64,000 nt of DNA from Aerococcus sanguinicola (GCF_001543145.1 NZ_CP014160.1:310001-374000); one strand, 5' to 3'. Positions 36,364 through 46,251 are shown, counted from the first letter of the stretch. The notes: generated from the sequence alone by a model not told the origin. Made by a program: numbers and translations.

Positions 36364-36775
36364 TAGTCAGATTTGCAAGTACACTCCAAAGCTGGATGCT
36401 CTTGCTCACACCCTAGTTGGGTTCGGTCGCGCAGAAGTGGCTCCTCTTCACAAAAAAATCTTTCAAAGGCTTGCAGCCTTCTCAAGCTTTTTGCTCCAGA
36501 GGTCCACTTCTACCCGCGCTCCCTCACACCCTTTTCTAGTTGGGTTCAGGCTGGCAGAAATAGCTCCTCTTCACAAAGATCCGCCGAAGACTTCCAGTCT
36601 TCTCTGGATCTTTGCTCCAGAGGTCTATTTCTCCCGCCAGTCTTCACACCCTTTTCTAGTCGGGTTCAGGCTGGCAGACTCGGAGTGATTTCACAAGTCG
36701 GAAACGAGCAATTGCTTCGCTCTTTTTCCGACTTGCTCCAATCATCCGAGTCTAAGCGCCAGCCTTCACCCCCTT
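36364..36775 (-). repeat. Family B hairpin array, 3 units and one truncated
   Basis: Units at about 36651-36775, 36531-36650 and 36413-36530, with a remnant at 36364-36412. Each ends TCACACCC-like next to the preceding unit; the first abuts the khpA stop. Arms differ: ACTCGGA/TCCGAGT with CAAGTCGGAA/TTCCGACTTG in one; AGAAATAG/CTATTTCT with GAAGACT/AGTCTTC in the next. Confidence 0.85.
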
Positions 36776-37024
36776 CTAATCTCCATCCCGATCAATGAGT
36801 AAGCGGACGCGGCGGTGGTTTTCGACGCGGACGCTATAGAGAATGGTGCGAATGGCATTTGCTACACGGCCACCTTTACCGATCACACGCCCCACATCCT
36901 CTGGGTTTAATTGCAGGTGGTATTCTAAGTATTCGTCACCATCGACAATTTCCAGGTGGATATCTTCTGGATATTTTACTAACGGTGTAACAATCGTTAG
37001 CAGTAAATTTTCAATATCTGGCAT
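36776..37024 (-). CDS. khpA: KH-domain RNA-binding protein KhpA
   Basis: An 82-residue single KH domain; the RNA-binding loop is GRVIGKGGRVANAIRT, with a conserved YLEYHLQLNPEDVG lead. In streptococci KhpA pairs with KhpB to bind small RNAs and affect cell division. It lies 17 nt after rpsP, as in other Firmicutes. The Family B array follows its stop codon directly. Confidence 0.93.
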   Translation of the reverse strand: MPDIENLLLTIVTPLVKYPEDIHLEIVDGDEYLEYHLQLNPEDVGRVIGKGGRVANAIRTILYSVRVENHRRVRLLIDRDGD

Positions 37025-37041
37025 GCTGGCTCATCCTAGTC

Positions 37042-37314
37042 TTATTTGTTGTTTTTAGCTTCGTGGTGTTTCTTCATGATCCCTTGACGAGAAAGGATGT
37101 TGCGAACAGTATCAGTTGGTTGCGCACCGTTAGCTAACCATTTAAGAGCTAATTCTTCATCAAGAACAACTTCTTCAGGTTCAGTTGTTGGGTTGTAAGT
37201 CCCAATCTTTTCGATGATACGACCATCACGTGGTGCACGTGCGTCTGCTGCAACAATACGGTAGAATGGGTTACGTTTAGCACCCATACGTTTTAAACGA
37301 ATTTTAACTGCCAT
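37042..37314 (-). CDS. rpsP: 30S ribosomal protein S16
   Basis: 90 residues: [21 protein letters not shown], then [17 protein letters not shown] and the [19 protein letters not shown] end. An early assembly protein of the 30S subunit. AAGGAGGAAAT lies upstream. First gene of an rpsP-khpA unit here, separated from ffh by a repeat-filled gap. Confidence 0.97.
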   Translation of the reverse strand: MAVKIRLKRMGAKRNPFYRIVAADARAPRDGRIIEKIGTYNPTTEPEEVVLDEELALKWLANGAQPTDTVRNILSRQGIMKKHHEAKNNK

Positions 37315-37481
37315 GAGTTAATTTCCTCCTTGTTTCTTTTCAATATATATTTTCTTTAATCACATTTGTATACTATATCAGCTTTTCTCCGGCTTGTAAA
37401 GTATTTTTTCTTTACAGGCCTATTTTTTATCAAGTCAAGCCTGGGCAGCCAGCACAGAGAAAAAGATTCTGCTAGCTACTT

Positions 37482-37596
37482 ATTGCATCTTCCTTTGAGA
37501 TAATGCAGTTTTTCGGCATTTTACTGCATCTTCCTGCAAGACAATGCAGTTTCTCGGCACTTTACTGCATCTTCTCTCAAAATAATGCAGTTTCCC
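37482..37596. repeat. Family C tandem array, 3 x 41 bp (ACTGCAT type)
   Basis: Unit starts at 37482, 37523 and 37564. Each has ACTGCAT (ATTGCAT in the first) at its start and ATGCAGT about 21 nt later, a perfect dyad, with CTTCC and TTCTCGGCA between. A possible fourth, decayed unit precedes at 37441. Confidence 0.82.
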
Positions 37597-37711
37597 TAGA
37601 ACCACAAAATCAAGAAAAGGGCAAAACTAGTCAAAGTCGCCCTTGTTAAATACATTTAAATTTTTCCAATGCCGTCTAATGATTAAGCAATTCATGTTTG
37701 GAAATTTAGAT

Positions 37712-37894
37712 GTGAGCAGGAGTGGAGCGTTGAAGTTGGGCCTTAGCCATGAAAAGCAAGTAAAGCGAATTACGGAGCGTAGGCTTTAGCCGTACGGTCC
37801 GTTTGAGATTTGCTAGGCGAGAGACCAAGGCTCGAGCCGGTGCCATGGCTCTTCAAGGCCCAAATTCAACAGCGGAACGCATGCTCACCAGCAC
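37712..37894 (+). repeat. Family A element, short form
   Basis: GTGAGCAGGAGTGGAGC to GCTCACCAGCAC, 30 nt from the ffh stop. Arms TTGGGCCTTAGCCATG and CATGGCTCTTCAAGGCCCAA pair. No separate terminator is visible after ffh, so this element may serve. Confidence 0.85.
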
Positions 37895-37924
37895 CATTCC
37901 CAAAAACAATCCCCTAATCAATCC

Positions 37925-39364
37925 TTAACGGCGTTTCTTTTTCCCGAGCTTCTTATTAAGCTTGCGCATCATGCGGCGGCTGGCGACTTCTTGCATCTTG
38001 TTGCGTTTGCCGCCGCCTGCTTGGCCCATGCCACCCATGAGCTTGTCCAAACCGCCCAAGTTGCCGTTAGAGATCTTACTCATCATGTCACGCGATTGGT
38101 TGAACTGCTTGATCAAGCGGTTGACTTCAGCCACCGTGGTCGCAGAACCCTTGGCAATCCGTTTGCGTCGGCTCTGGGAGATTTCGTCAGGATTTTCCCG
38201 TTCGAAATTAGTCATAGACTGGATAATCGCCTTGGTCCGGGTCATTTCTTTTGGATCAATCTTGAGCTGGTCCAAGCCCGGCATTTGGTTGAGGCCAGGG
38301 ATCATCTTGATAATATCTTCCAGAGGCCCCATCTTGTTCATCTGCTCCATCTGCTTCATGAAGTCGTTGAAGTCAAAAGTATTCTCCCGCATCTTAGCGG
38401 CCATGGCTTCAGCTTCGGCCTCATCGAATTCCTTCTGGGCGCGCTCAATCAGGGTCAACATGTCCCCCATGCCCAGGATCCGGTTAGCCATCCGGTCAGG
38501 GTAGAAGATTTCAATATCTTCCAACTTCTCCCCAGTCCCGGCGAACTTGATGGGCTTGCCCGTGATACTGGCGATGGAAAGGGCCGCCCCGCCGCGGGAG
38601 TCCCCGTCCAGCTTGGTCAGCATTACCCCGGTAATCTCTAGTTCATCATCGAAGGCCTTGGCCACGTTGGCAGCTTCTTGCCCGGTCATGGCGTCCACGG
38701 TCAAAAGGATTTCATTAGGGTTGACCGCTGCCTTAATGTTTTTGAGCTCGTTCATCAATTTCTCATCGATTTGGAGACGGCCGGCGGTATCGATGAAGAC
38801 CGTGTCATAGCCCTTTTCTTGGGCGTATTGGATGGCCTTCTCGGAAATTTCGACCGGGTCTACCTGGTTACCCAATTCAAAAACGGGCAGGTCCAGCTGC
38901 TGGCCGATGGTTTGGAGCTGGTTGATGGCAGCTGGCCGGTAGATATCGCCCGCTACCAAGAGCGGCTTGCGGCCTTTTTCCTTGCGCAGGTAGTTGGCTA
39001 ACTTCCCGGCAGTCGTCGTTTTCCCTGCCCCTTGGAGGCCGACCATCATGAGGACAGTCGGTTGACCAGCTGACGCATAGTCGATCCCTACCTGCTCGCC
39101 CCCTAAGAGCTCGGTCAACTCTTCGTTAACAATCTTAACCACCTGTTGGGCCGGCGATAAGGAGGCTAGAACCTCACTGTCCAGGGCCCGCTCATTGACC
39201 CGCTTGACAAAGCTCTTAACCACCTTAAAGTTAACATCGGCTTCCAAGAGCGCCAGGCGGACTTCCCGCATCATTTCCTTCAGGTCTGCTTCAGTAATCT
39301 TACCCTTCTTGCCGACACCCTGGATGGCACCCTGCAAGCGGTCTGATAAATTTTCAAATGCCAT
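37925..39364 (-). CDS. ffh: Signal recognition particle protein Ffh
   Basis: 479-residue SRP GTPase: N domain, G domain with GLQGAGKTTTAGKLA near residue 105, DTAGRLQ and TKLDGDSRGG, and a methionine-rich M domain with SRRKRIAKGSATTVAEVNRLIKQF binding 4.5S RNA, ending in a basic tail. It delivers nascent membrane proteins to FtsY. It lies 16 nt after ylxM. Confidence 0.97.
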   Translation of the reverse strand: MAFENLSDRLQGAIQGVGKKGKITEADLKEMMREVRLALLEADVNFKVVKSFVKRVNERALDSEVLASLSPAQQVVKIVNEELTELLGGEQVGIDYASAGQPTVLMMVGLQGAGKTTTAGKLANYLRKEKGRKPLLVAGDIYRPAAINQLQTIGQQLDLPVFELGNQVDPVEISEKAIQYAQEKGYDTVFIDTAGRLQIDEKLMNELKNIKAAVNPNEILLTVDAMTGQEAANVAKAFDDELEITGVMLTKLDGDSRGGAALSIASITGKPIKFAGTGEKLEDIEIFYPDRMANRILGMGDMLTLIERAQKEFDEAEAEAMAAKMRENTFDFNDFMKQMEQMNKMGPLEDIIKMIPGLNQMPGLDQLKIDPKEMTRTKAIIQSMTNFERENPDEISQSRRKRIAKGSATTVAEVNRLIKQFNQSRDMMSKISNGNLGGLDKLMGGMGQAGGGKRNKMQEVASRRMMRKLNKKLGKKKRR

Positions 39365-39380
39365 ATTTACACCTCACACT

Positions 39381-39731
39381 TTAGTCATCGATTTCATCAT
39401 TTAATAACATTAATTCTGCCAGCATCTCCTGCAAGACTTGATCTTCCGGATACTGACTGTCGATATAGGATTGGACCTTCTGACCCAAACGCTTACGCTG
39501 GCGGTAGGCCTTGACATTATGGAGGACCGATTCATAGCGCTGGAGAATCTTCTCCGTCCGCCGAATATTGTCATAGACCGCCTGACGACTAACATCATAA
39601 GCCTCCGCAATCTCCCCCAGCGAATAATCATCCTGGTAGTAGAGCGCCATATAAGCCTGCTGCTTAGCCGTCAACAAATCGCCATAAAAATCATAGAGGC
39701 GGTTCATCTCATTCGTCTTTTCCAATTCCAT
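39381..39731 (-). CDS. ylxM: YlxM, SRP-associated HTH protein
   Basis: A 116-residue sigma-like helix-turn-helix protein (LGEIAEAYDVSRQAVYDNIRRTEKIL near residue 36) that binds and modulates the SRP pathway in streptococci. It always accompanies ffh. AAGGGG lies about 11 nt before the ATG. First gene of ylxM-ffh. Confidence 0.93.
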   Translation of the reverse strand: MELEKTNEMNRLYDFYGDLLTAKQQAYMALYYQDDYSLGEIAEAYDVSRQAVYDNIRRTEKILQRYESVLHNVKAYRQRKRLGQKVQSYIDSQYPEDQVLQEMLAELMLLNDEIDD

Positions 39732-39928
39732 TCACATTCGCCCCTTAACTGATCTCGGAGCCAACAAGCCAAGCCCGCCGCTCCTCCTAACAATACTTAA
39801 GGATAACGAAGCCCCAAAAGAAAGTCAATTCAAATCTTCCTTTATAAGCTCACAAGCATTCTCCTAAAAGCTAAAGCAAATAAGATCTAGACAGTTGTTA
39901 GGATTAGATAAATACTTAATAGAAAATT
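39732..39928. other. Intergenic space upstream of ylxM
   Basis: Presumed promoter region of ylxM-ffh. I see no strong promoter hexamers, reading frames or repeat units. It ends at a Family A element. Confidence 0.4.
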
Positions 39929-40109
39929 GTGCTGGTGAGCATCCATTTCGCTTCGAGTTTGATCGTTAAAAAGCCATGGCACCAGCTCGAGCCAAGGTCT
40001 CTCGCCTAACGAGACTTAAAGGGAGAGTAAGGCTTGCGCCAACTCTCCCTAATTCGCTTCGTTTGCTTTTTCATGGCTAACGATCAAACTCGAGCTCCAT
40101 TCCTGCTCA
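39929..40109 (-). repeat. Family A element, short form
   Basis: GTGCTGGTGAGCATCC to CATTCCTGCTCAT. Hairpin 1 is GGGAGAGT/ACTCTCCC around AAGGCTTGCGCCA, fully re-paired relative to other copies. Arms TTTGATCGTTA and TAACGATCAAA pair. The 247 bp that follow are A/T-rich with nothing recognisable. Confidence 0.85.
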
Positions 40110-40356
40110 TAAATAGATCGTTAAATAAATATTCAACCAACAGTTCTATAAAATAATAATAAATAGTACTAGTGAAATAGCGTTTTATTTAGACTTTTGA
40201 ACTCACCATTAACACAGAGAATCAAGCCTTGTATCCCAAAGTACGTTTTAATATTTTTTTAAACTTGGTGGATTGCTTGACTGTGATCTTCCATAGTTTT
40301 TTAAGACTCTTTTTTTATGTTTAGTCATTAAAGAACAATTTCTATACCAACGATGT

Positions 40357-40470
40357 TTGAGCAGAAATGGAGGATCAGCCGTTCTTGCCCTTCTAAAATT
40401 CAACAGCGGAACGCATGCTCATCAGCACCCTTTAATTATTCTCAAAACGCAACCCATGTTCACCAGCACC
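40357..40470 (+). repeat. Family A remnants: one internal deletion and one solo end
   Basis: 40357-40429 runs TTGAGCAGAAATGGAG directly into ACAGCGGAACGCATGCTC and ATCAGCAC, with the interior missing. 40441-40470 is only a terminal arm (CAAAACGCAACCCATG, TTCACCAGCACC). Confidence 0.6.
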
Positions 40471-40517
40471 ATTTAATCACCCTTTTATAGGCTGAGATTT
40501 GCTTAGCAATTCCTGTT

Positions 40518-40699
40518 GTGAGCAGGAGTGGAGCTTGAAAGTGATCGTTAGCCGTGACCAAGCAAGCGAAGCGAATTACGTATCGTAGGCGCCAGCCGTA
40601 CGAGACGTTTGAGTCTCGCTAGGTGAGGGACCTTGGCCCGAACCGGTGCCACGGCTCTTTAACGATCACTTTCAAGACGGAACGCATGCTCACCAGCAC
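40518..40699 (+). repeat. Family A element, short form
   Basis: GTGAGCAGGAGTGGAGC to GCTCACCAGCAC. Hairpin 1 is ACGTATCGTA/TACGAGACGT around GGCGCCAGCC. Arms AAAGTGATCGTTA and TAACGATCACTTT pair exactly. It lies 45 nt from the ftsY stop. Confidence 0.85.
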
Positions 40700-40744
40700 A
40701 GTCTCCATCAAGCAAATAATCTACTTTTCACTGCAATCCTCAGC

Positions 40745-41776
40745 CTATTGCACTTCCACCACATCACGCACCATCTGGTAGATAAACTGCTCCGGATCGA
40801 ACTTCTGCAGGTCATCCAGCTGCTCGCCCAGGCCAATAAACTTCACCGGAATATCCAACTCATAGCGGATCGCGAAAATCACGCCCCCCTTGCCGGTCCC
40901 GTCCATCTTCGTCAGGATAATGCCCGTGATATTAACCACCTTGGCAAACTCCTTGGCTTGTTGGAGGGCATTCTGCCCGGTTGTGGCATCGAGGACCAAG
41001 AGGGTTTCGTGGGGGCCATCAGGAATTTCCCGCTGGATGACCCGGTTCATCTTCTCCAATTCCGCCATCAGATTGGCCTTGTTCTGGAGGCGCCCCGCCG
41101 TATCCACCAAGAGATAGTCGAAGCCCTCTGCCTTGGCCCGCTTGACGCCATCGAAGACAACAGAGGCAGGGTCGCCCTGGTCGCGGCCCAAGACAATCGG
41201 CACGTCCACCCGGTGCGCCCATTCTTCGAGCTGTTCCACGGCCCCGGCCCGGAAGGTATCGCCGGCCACGAGGAGGACTTTCTTACCCTTGGCCTTTAAT
41301 TGATAAGCCAGTTTCCCGATAGTAGTGGTCTTGCCGACCCCGTTCACGCCCACAAAGAGCATCACGGTCGGATCGTCCGTCTGACTTTCATTGATTTCAA
41401 CTTCAGGGCTTTCCCCCTTGTCGTAGATCTCAATCATCTTTTCGACCACGGTGTTTTTAACTTCTTCACCGGACCGGGCATTCTTCAACTGGATTTCTTC
41501 GCGGACGGCATCCGACAGGGCGATGGTCATGTCGAAGCCCACGTCGCTGGAAATCAGGGTCTCTTCCAGGTCATCGAAGAAGTCTTCATCCACTTCTCTG
41601 AAGCCCGCAAAGAGCTCATTAATCCGCTCTGAGAAGGTCTTCCGGGTCTTTTCAACCCCTTTGTCATACTTCTCAAAGACTATCTGCTCCTCTTTTTCTT
41701 CGGCTGTATCTTGCTTGTCCGTAACAATGGGGTCTTCCCCAGTGAAGGCTTTCTTAATGCGATCAAATAATCCCAT
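40745..41776 (-). CDS. ftsY: SRP receptor FtsY
   Basis: A 343-residue GTPase that docks SRP at the membrane. An acidic N-terminal stretch (EDPIVTDKQDTAEEKEEQ) precedes the NG domain with FVGVNGVGKTTTIGKLAYQ near residue 140, DTAGRLQNKANLM and TKMDGTGKGG. AAAGGTGG lies upstream. It follows the Cof-type hydrolase by 51 nt, at the end of rnc-smc-cof-ftsY. Confidence 0.96.
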   Translation of the reverse strand: MGLFDRIKKAFTGEDPIVTDKQDTAEEKEEQIVFEKYDKGVEKTRKTFSERINELFAGFREVDEDFFDDLEETLISSDVGFDMTIALSDAVREEIQLKNARSGEEVKNTVVEKMIEIYDKGESPEVEINESQTDDPTVMLFVGVNGVGKTTTIGKLAYQLKAKGKKVLLVAGDTFRAGAVEQLEEWAHRVDVPIVLGRDQGDPASVVFDGVKRAKAEGFDYLLVDTAGRLQNKANLMAELEKMNRVIQREIPDGPHETLLVLDATTGQNALQQAKEFAKVVNITGIILTKMDGTGKGGVIFAIRYELDIPVKFIGLGEQLDDLQKFDPEQFIYQMVRDVVEVQ

Positions 41777-41827
41777 GCTTGGGCCACCTTTCTTTTTGTC
41801 CTTGCGACAACTCGGTCGCTTCTGGTC

Positions 41828-42658
41828 TTATTGTATCAAGTCTCCTGGTTTTTTTAAAATAAATTCTCTAAGGGCATAGGCGACCCCGTCTTCACGATTG
41901 GACCGGGTGGTGAGATCGGCCTGGGCCAGGATGTCGGGGTGGCTGTTGGCCATGGCAATCCCCATTCCGGCATAGGCGAACATAGCGGCGTCGTTACGCT
42001 CGTCACCGATGGCATAAACCTGGTCCTTCTGGTAAGCCAGTCGGTCGGCCAAAACACCTAGGGCCTTGCCCTTGTCGATCCCCTGGGCCATAAATTCCAA
42101 CTCTTCAGGCACCGAATGGATAAGGGAATAGTCTCGGTAAAAGGCTGGGGGCAGCTTGGGGATTTGGGCGTCCAGGTGGTCAGCTTCTGTGGCGACCACC
42201 AGCTTGGGGAAGGTCAGGTTGTCGTCAAGATCTTCCAGGCTAACTTTCTCAGTCGGTAGGAAGTCGCGGGCATCCCCATAGTGTCCCGGATAGTCTGTTG
42301 GATAGGGCAGCTGGTAGACCCGGTTGCGGCTGACTGCTTCTAGGGGCAGGTCCAAGTCGTGGAGGACTGGGTAAATCCTTGCCAGGTCTTCCCTAGTCAA
42401 GGAGGCTTCGAAGAGAACTTCCTGGCCGCGGTTGGCAACCACCAGTCCCCCATTGTAGGTGACGCTGTAGTGGTCGGCGCTATCCAGGCCAACTTCTTGG
42501 AGAATGGCTTCAATGGCCGCTAAGGGGCGGCCGGTGCAAATCACTATCTCGACACCGGCAGCCAGGGCCTCTTGGATGGCCTGGCGGTTGGCCGCACTCA
42601 CCTCCTTGTCGGGATTGAGTAAGGTGCCGTCCAGATCAATGGCCACGAGTGCTTTCAT
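41828..42658 (-). CDS. Cof-type HAD hydrolase
   Basis: A 276-residue HAD-IIB phosphatase: motif I VAIDLDGTLLN, motif II ICTGRP, Lys in GIDKGKALGVLAD, and motif IV YAIGDERNDAAMFAYAGMGIAMANS. Likely a sugar phosphate phosphatase. The start at 42658 follows AAAGGAG and overlaps the end of smc by 23 nt. Such hydrolases often stand between smc and ftsY in lactic bacteria. Confidence 0.9.
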   Translation of the reverse strand: MKALVAIDLDGTLLNPDKEVSAANRQAIQEALAAGVEIVICTGRPLAAIEAILQEVGLDSADHYSVTYNGGLVVANRGQEVLFEASLTREDLARIYPVLHDLDLPLEAVSRNRVYQLPYPTDYPGHYGDARDFLPTEKVSLEDLDDNLTFPKLVVATEADHLDAQIPKLPPAFYRDYSLIHSVPEELEFMAQGIDKGKALGVLADRLAYQKDQVYAIGDERNDAAMFAYAGMGIAMANSHPDILAQADLTTRSNREDGVAYALREFILKKPGDLIQ

Positions 42659-45600
42659 CACGAGACTCCTTTCCTTCTTCAAGTGCTTCCGCGTCAAAGT
42701 CTGCCAGGCTGACCGAGGCCAGCTTGGAGATTCCCGATTCCTGCATGGTCACCCCATAGAGGACATTGGCGGCCTCCATGGTGCCCTTGCGGTGGGTAAT
42801 GACGATAAATTGGTTTTCTTTGGAAAAATTCTGTAGGTACTGGCCGTAGCGGCGGACATTGGCATCGTCCAAGGCAGCCTCCACCTCATCCAGGATGGTG
42901 AAGGGGATGGTCTTGACATGGAGGATGGCAAAGAGCAAGGCAATGGCGGTCAGGGCCCGCTCCCCGCCTGATAGGAGGCTGAGGAGCTGGAGGTGCTTGC
43001 CAGGGGGCTGGGCCATGATTTCGACCCCCGTATTCAAGAGGTCATCGGGATCGGTGAGGACCAGGGTGGCCTTGCCCCCGCCAAAGAGTTTGGGAAAGAC
43101 CGTTTCAAAGGCATCGCGGATAGCTTCAAAGGTCACTTTGAAGCGTTCGGTAACTTCTTGGTCAATCCCCTGAATGGTCTGGTAGAGGTTGGTCTTGGCC
43201 TGGTCAGCGTCCTCCCACTGCTTGGTCATGAAGTCATGGCGCTCCTTGACCTCTTCATAGTCCTTGATAGCTGCCAAGTTAACGGGCCCCAGGTCTTCAA
43301 TGGTCTGCTTGAGCTGGCGGACCTTGGTCGAGGCAGCCTCCATGGACATGTCCAGCTGGCTGATCTCCCGGGCCCGCTCATAGGTCAGGCCGTATTCTTC
43401 CCGCAGGTGGTCCAAGTGATTGTCGATAGAGACCTCGTAGCGGGAAACGGTCGCGCCGAGCTTGGCTTGTTGGCCCAGGGCTTCCTGGAGCTGGTCGTTT
43501 AAAGCTTGTTGTTTTTGACTCAATGCTTGGCTTTCTTTTTGGAGGTCTTTGCGGGCTTGGCGGGCTGCCTTGAGAGCTTGGTCGACTTCCTTGAGCTGGG
43601 CTTTAGCCGCTTGGTAGTCGGCCTGGTAGCGCTCAGCCTGGCCACTGTGCTCGCTCAATTCTTGGTCCAGGTCAGCCAGGGCCTGCTTGGTTTGGACCTG
43701 GTCTTTTTCCTTTTGCTTGAGGGTCGCTTGGGCGGCCTGGTAGTCCTTCTCAGCCTGCTTCTTCTGCTCAGCTAAGACGGCGAACTGGCTCTCAAACTGG
43801 CGAAGTTCGGCTTGGAAGTCCTGGAGGCGCTGGGCCCGGTCCGACTCGGATAAATTCATCCGCTCGATACTAGCCTTGAGCTCTTGGACCGCCTCAGCCT
43901 GGTCTTTCGACTTCTGGTCAAGCTCGCCTGCCTGCTGGTCCAGTTCTTGGATTTGGTCCTTGGCAGTGGCTTGGTCCATCTTGACCAGGTCCAGGTCGGC
44001 TGCTAAGTTTTTCAAATCCCGGTCGACTTGATCCAGGGCCTGCTTGAGCTCTTGCTCCTTCAAGCGGCTCTCGCTGCCGGCTTCCTTGACCGCTTCCATT
44101 TGGTCTAGAATGGCTTGGCCCTTGGTCTGGACAGCCTGGCGGTCGGCCTGGCTCTGACTTTGGGCCTTAGCCAGCTCTGCTTCTTCCACTTGCAGGCGGT
44201 CGATCTCCTGCTTACGGGAGAGGAGGCCGCTCTTGTCCTGCTTCTGCTGGCCCCCGGTCATCGACCCGCCGGCATGGATGATATCGCCTTCCAGGGTAAC
44301 AATCCGTTGGCGCTGGCCGAGCTTGGCCGCCATCTGCCGGGCATTGTCCAAGTTATCGGCCACTAGGGTCGTTCCCATGAGATTCATCATGACAGCGCGG
44401 TAGGTCGATTCATAAGTGACCAGGTCTGCCAAAACGCCCACATAGCCGGGGCAGGACTGGGCCTGGTTTAGGACTTGTTGGCTGAGCTGGCGGGGCCGGA
44501 TAACAGCCAGCGGGAGGAAGGTCGCCCGTCCTCCCCGCTCTTTCTTCAAGGCTTGGATAACCTGGCTGGCCACCTTGGCATCCGCCGTCACGATATTTTG
44601 TAGGCCCCCTCCCAGGGCGGTTTCGACCGCTGCTGTATAGGTGGGATCGACTTGGATGAGGTCAGCGACAGCCCCGTGGATGCCAGAAATCCGGTCTTTC
44701 ATTCCCAGGGCATTCTTCACCCCGTAGAAGAAACCGGCATGGCTCTCTTCCAAGTCTTCCAGACTGGTCAGCCGGGCTTGGACCTGGATCATCCGCTCAT
44801 GGGCCTGGCGGTAGGCTTGGTCAGCCGCTTCCAAGTCGGCCTGGTAGGTCTTAGCCTCTTGGGCGAGTTCTTGGTAGTTGTTGAGCAAGTCTTCAGTCGA
44901 TTTCTTTTTGTCCTGGTAGGCCTGGTTGCGGTCTTCCCGGTCTTTGGTCAGCTTATCGTACTGGGCCTGTTTAGCTTCCTGGTCCTTCTGGTAGCGGGCC
45001 AATTGGTCTTTGAGCCGGTCGCTTTCCTTAGTGATTTCTTTTTGTTCGTTATCGTAGCGGGCCTGGGCCTGGAGGGCGTCGATGTAGTCATTGCGCTTAG
45101 TCTCCAAAAGCTCGGCCTGGCCGGCAGTCAATTCCTCCAGGGCCTGGTTGAGCCGCTGGTGTTCCTTTTCCTGGTCGGCATAGTCCTGGCGCACCCGGTC
45201 CACATGGAGGCTCAGGCTTTCGACTTCCTGCTTGGCTTCCTGGATGCCCTGGTCGAGTTCAGCTAAGAAATTCTGCTGGCTGGACTGGTCGCGCTGGTGG
45301 AAGTCCTGCTTCTCCTGGTAGAGGCGGATCTTCCCTTGGAGCTTCTCGGTCTTTTGGACCGTATCCACATAGTCCGTCTGGAGCTGGTTGACCTGGTCCT
45401 CCTTGGCTTCTTCCTGGCTCTGGACCTGGTCAGCTTGGTCCTGGTAGGTCTTCAGGTCGGCCTTGAGCTGGTTGACTTGGTCCTTACACTCCTCCAGGTC
45501 GCGCTGGGCCACCTGCCACTGCTCGGACAGGGTCTCCACCTGGACGCTGGTCAGGGCGATCTCAATCTCCGAAAGCTCCTGCTTGGTCGCCTGGTACTTG

Positions 45601-46238
45601 AGGGCGACATTGCGCTGGTCCTCCAAGGGTTCGAACTGGCCCGCCACCTCGCTTAAAATATCTTCAATCCGGTTGAGATTGTCCTCGGCCCGGGCTAACT
45701 TGCGCTCAGCCTCGACCTTGCGACTCTTGTACTTCATCACGCCAGCTGCCTCTTCGAAGATCCCCCGCCGCTCTTCCGCCTTCTGGGTGAAAATCGCCTC
45801 CACCCGGCCTTGGGAGATAATGGAAAAGGAATCCCGGCCCACACCGGTATCCAGCATCAATTCCGTGATGTCCTTGAGCCGGCACTGGCGGCGGTTGATC
45901 ATGTAAGTGGCTTCCCCGGACCGGGTATAGCGGCGGCTGATGGAGACTTCGTCCTGGTCAATGGCTAGGACCCGGTCTTCATTGTTGAAGGTCAAGGTCA
46001 CTTCGGCATACTGGGCCTTGCGCTTGGCCTCCGAGCCAGCGAAGATCACGTCATCCATCCGCTTGCCGCGCAGGGACTTGGCTGATTGTTCGCCAAGCAC
46101 CCACTTAATGGCCTCGGTAATATTGGACTTGCCCGAACCATTAGGGCCGACAATGGCTGTAAAGCCCCGGTCCAATTCAATCCGGGTCTTCTCCGCAAAG
46201 GACTTAAAGCCGGTCAATTCGATTAACTTTAAATACAC
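42636..46238 (-). CDS. smc: Chromosome segregation protein SMC
   Basis: 1200 residues: N-terminal ATPase half with GPNGSGKSNITEAIKW near residue 33, a coiled-coil rich in Gln, Asp, Lys and Glu (about 170-510), the hinge (ISGIHGAVADLIQVDPTYTAAVETALGGG in parts, about 515-665), a return coiled coil, and the C-terminal LLSGGERALTAIALLFA signature with DEVEAALDDANV. It forms the condensin complex with ScpA and ScpB. It starts 13 nt after rnc. Confidence 0.97.
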   Translation of the reverse strand: MYLKLIELTGFKSFAEKTRIELDRGFTAIVGPNGSGKSNITEAIKWVLGEQSAKSLRGKRMDDVIFAGSEAKRKAQYAEVTLTFNNEDRVLAIDQDEVSISRRYTRSGEATYMINRRQCRLKDITELMLDTGVGRDSFSIISQGRVEAIFTQKAEERRGIFEEAAGVMKYKSRKVEAERKLARAEDNLNRIEDILSEVAGQFEPLEDQRNVALKYQATKQELSEIEIALTSVQVETLSEQWQVAQRDLEECKDQVNQLKADLKTYQDQADQVQSQEEAKEDQVNQLQTDYVDTVQKTEKLQGKIRLYQEKQDFHQRDQSSQQNFLAELDQGIQEAKQEVESLSLHVDRVRQDYADQEKEHQRLNQALEELTAGQAELLETKRNDYIDALQAQARYDNEQKEITKESDRLKDQLARYQKDQEAKQAQYDKLTKDREDRNQAYQDKKKSTEDLLNNYQELAQEAKTYQADLEAADQAYRQAHERMIQVQARLTSLEDLEESHAGFFYGVKNALGMKDRISGIHGAVADLIQVDPTYTAAVETALGGGLQNIVTADAKVASQVIQALKKERGGRATFLPLAVIRPRQLSQQVLNQAQSCPGYVGVLADLVTYESTYRAVMMNLMGTTLVADNLDNARQMAAKLGQRQRIVTLEGDIIHAGGSMTGGQQKQDKSGLLSRKQEIDRLQVEEAELAKAQSQSQADRQAVQTKGQAILDQMEAVKEAGSESRLKEQELKQALDQVDRDLKNLAADLDLVKMDQATAKDQIQELDQQAGELDQKSKDQAEAVQELKASIERMNLSESDRAQRLQDFQAELRQFESQFAVLAEQKKQAEKDYQAAQATLKQKEKDQVQTKQALADLDQELSEHSGQAERYQADYQAAKAQLKEVDQALKAARQARKDLQKESQALSQKQQALNDQLQEALGQQAKLGATVSRYEVSIDNHLDHLREEYGLTYERAREISQLDMSMEAASTKVRQLKQTIEDLGPVNLAAIKDYEEVKERHDFMTKQWEDADQAKTNLYQTIQGIDQEVTERFKVTFEAIRDAFETVFPKLFGGGKATLVLTDPDDLLNTGVEIMAQPPGKHLQLLSLLSGGERALTAIALLFAILHVKTIPFTILDEVEAALDDANVRRYGQYLQNFSKENQFIVITHRKGTMEAANVLYGVTMQESGISKLASVSLADFDAEALEEGKESRDESTRGH

Positions 46239-46251
46239 TGAAAGCCCCCTT

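Noticed and set aside
43500..45660. Long Leu/Val-rich plus-strand frames opposite smc
   Set aside because: These are antisense shadows of the Gln- and Lys-rich coiled coil; no ribosome sites, and smc accounts for the sequence.
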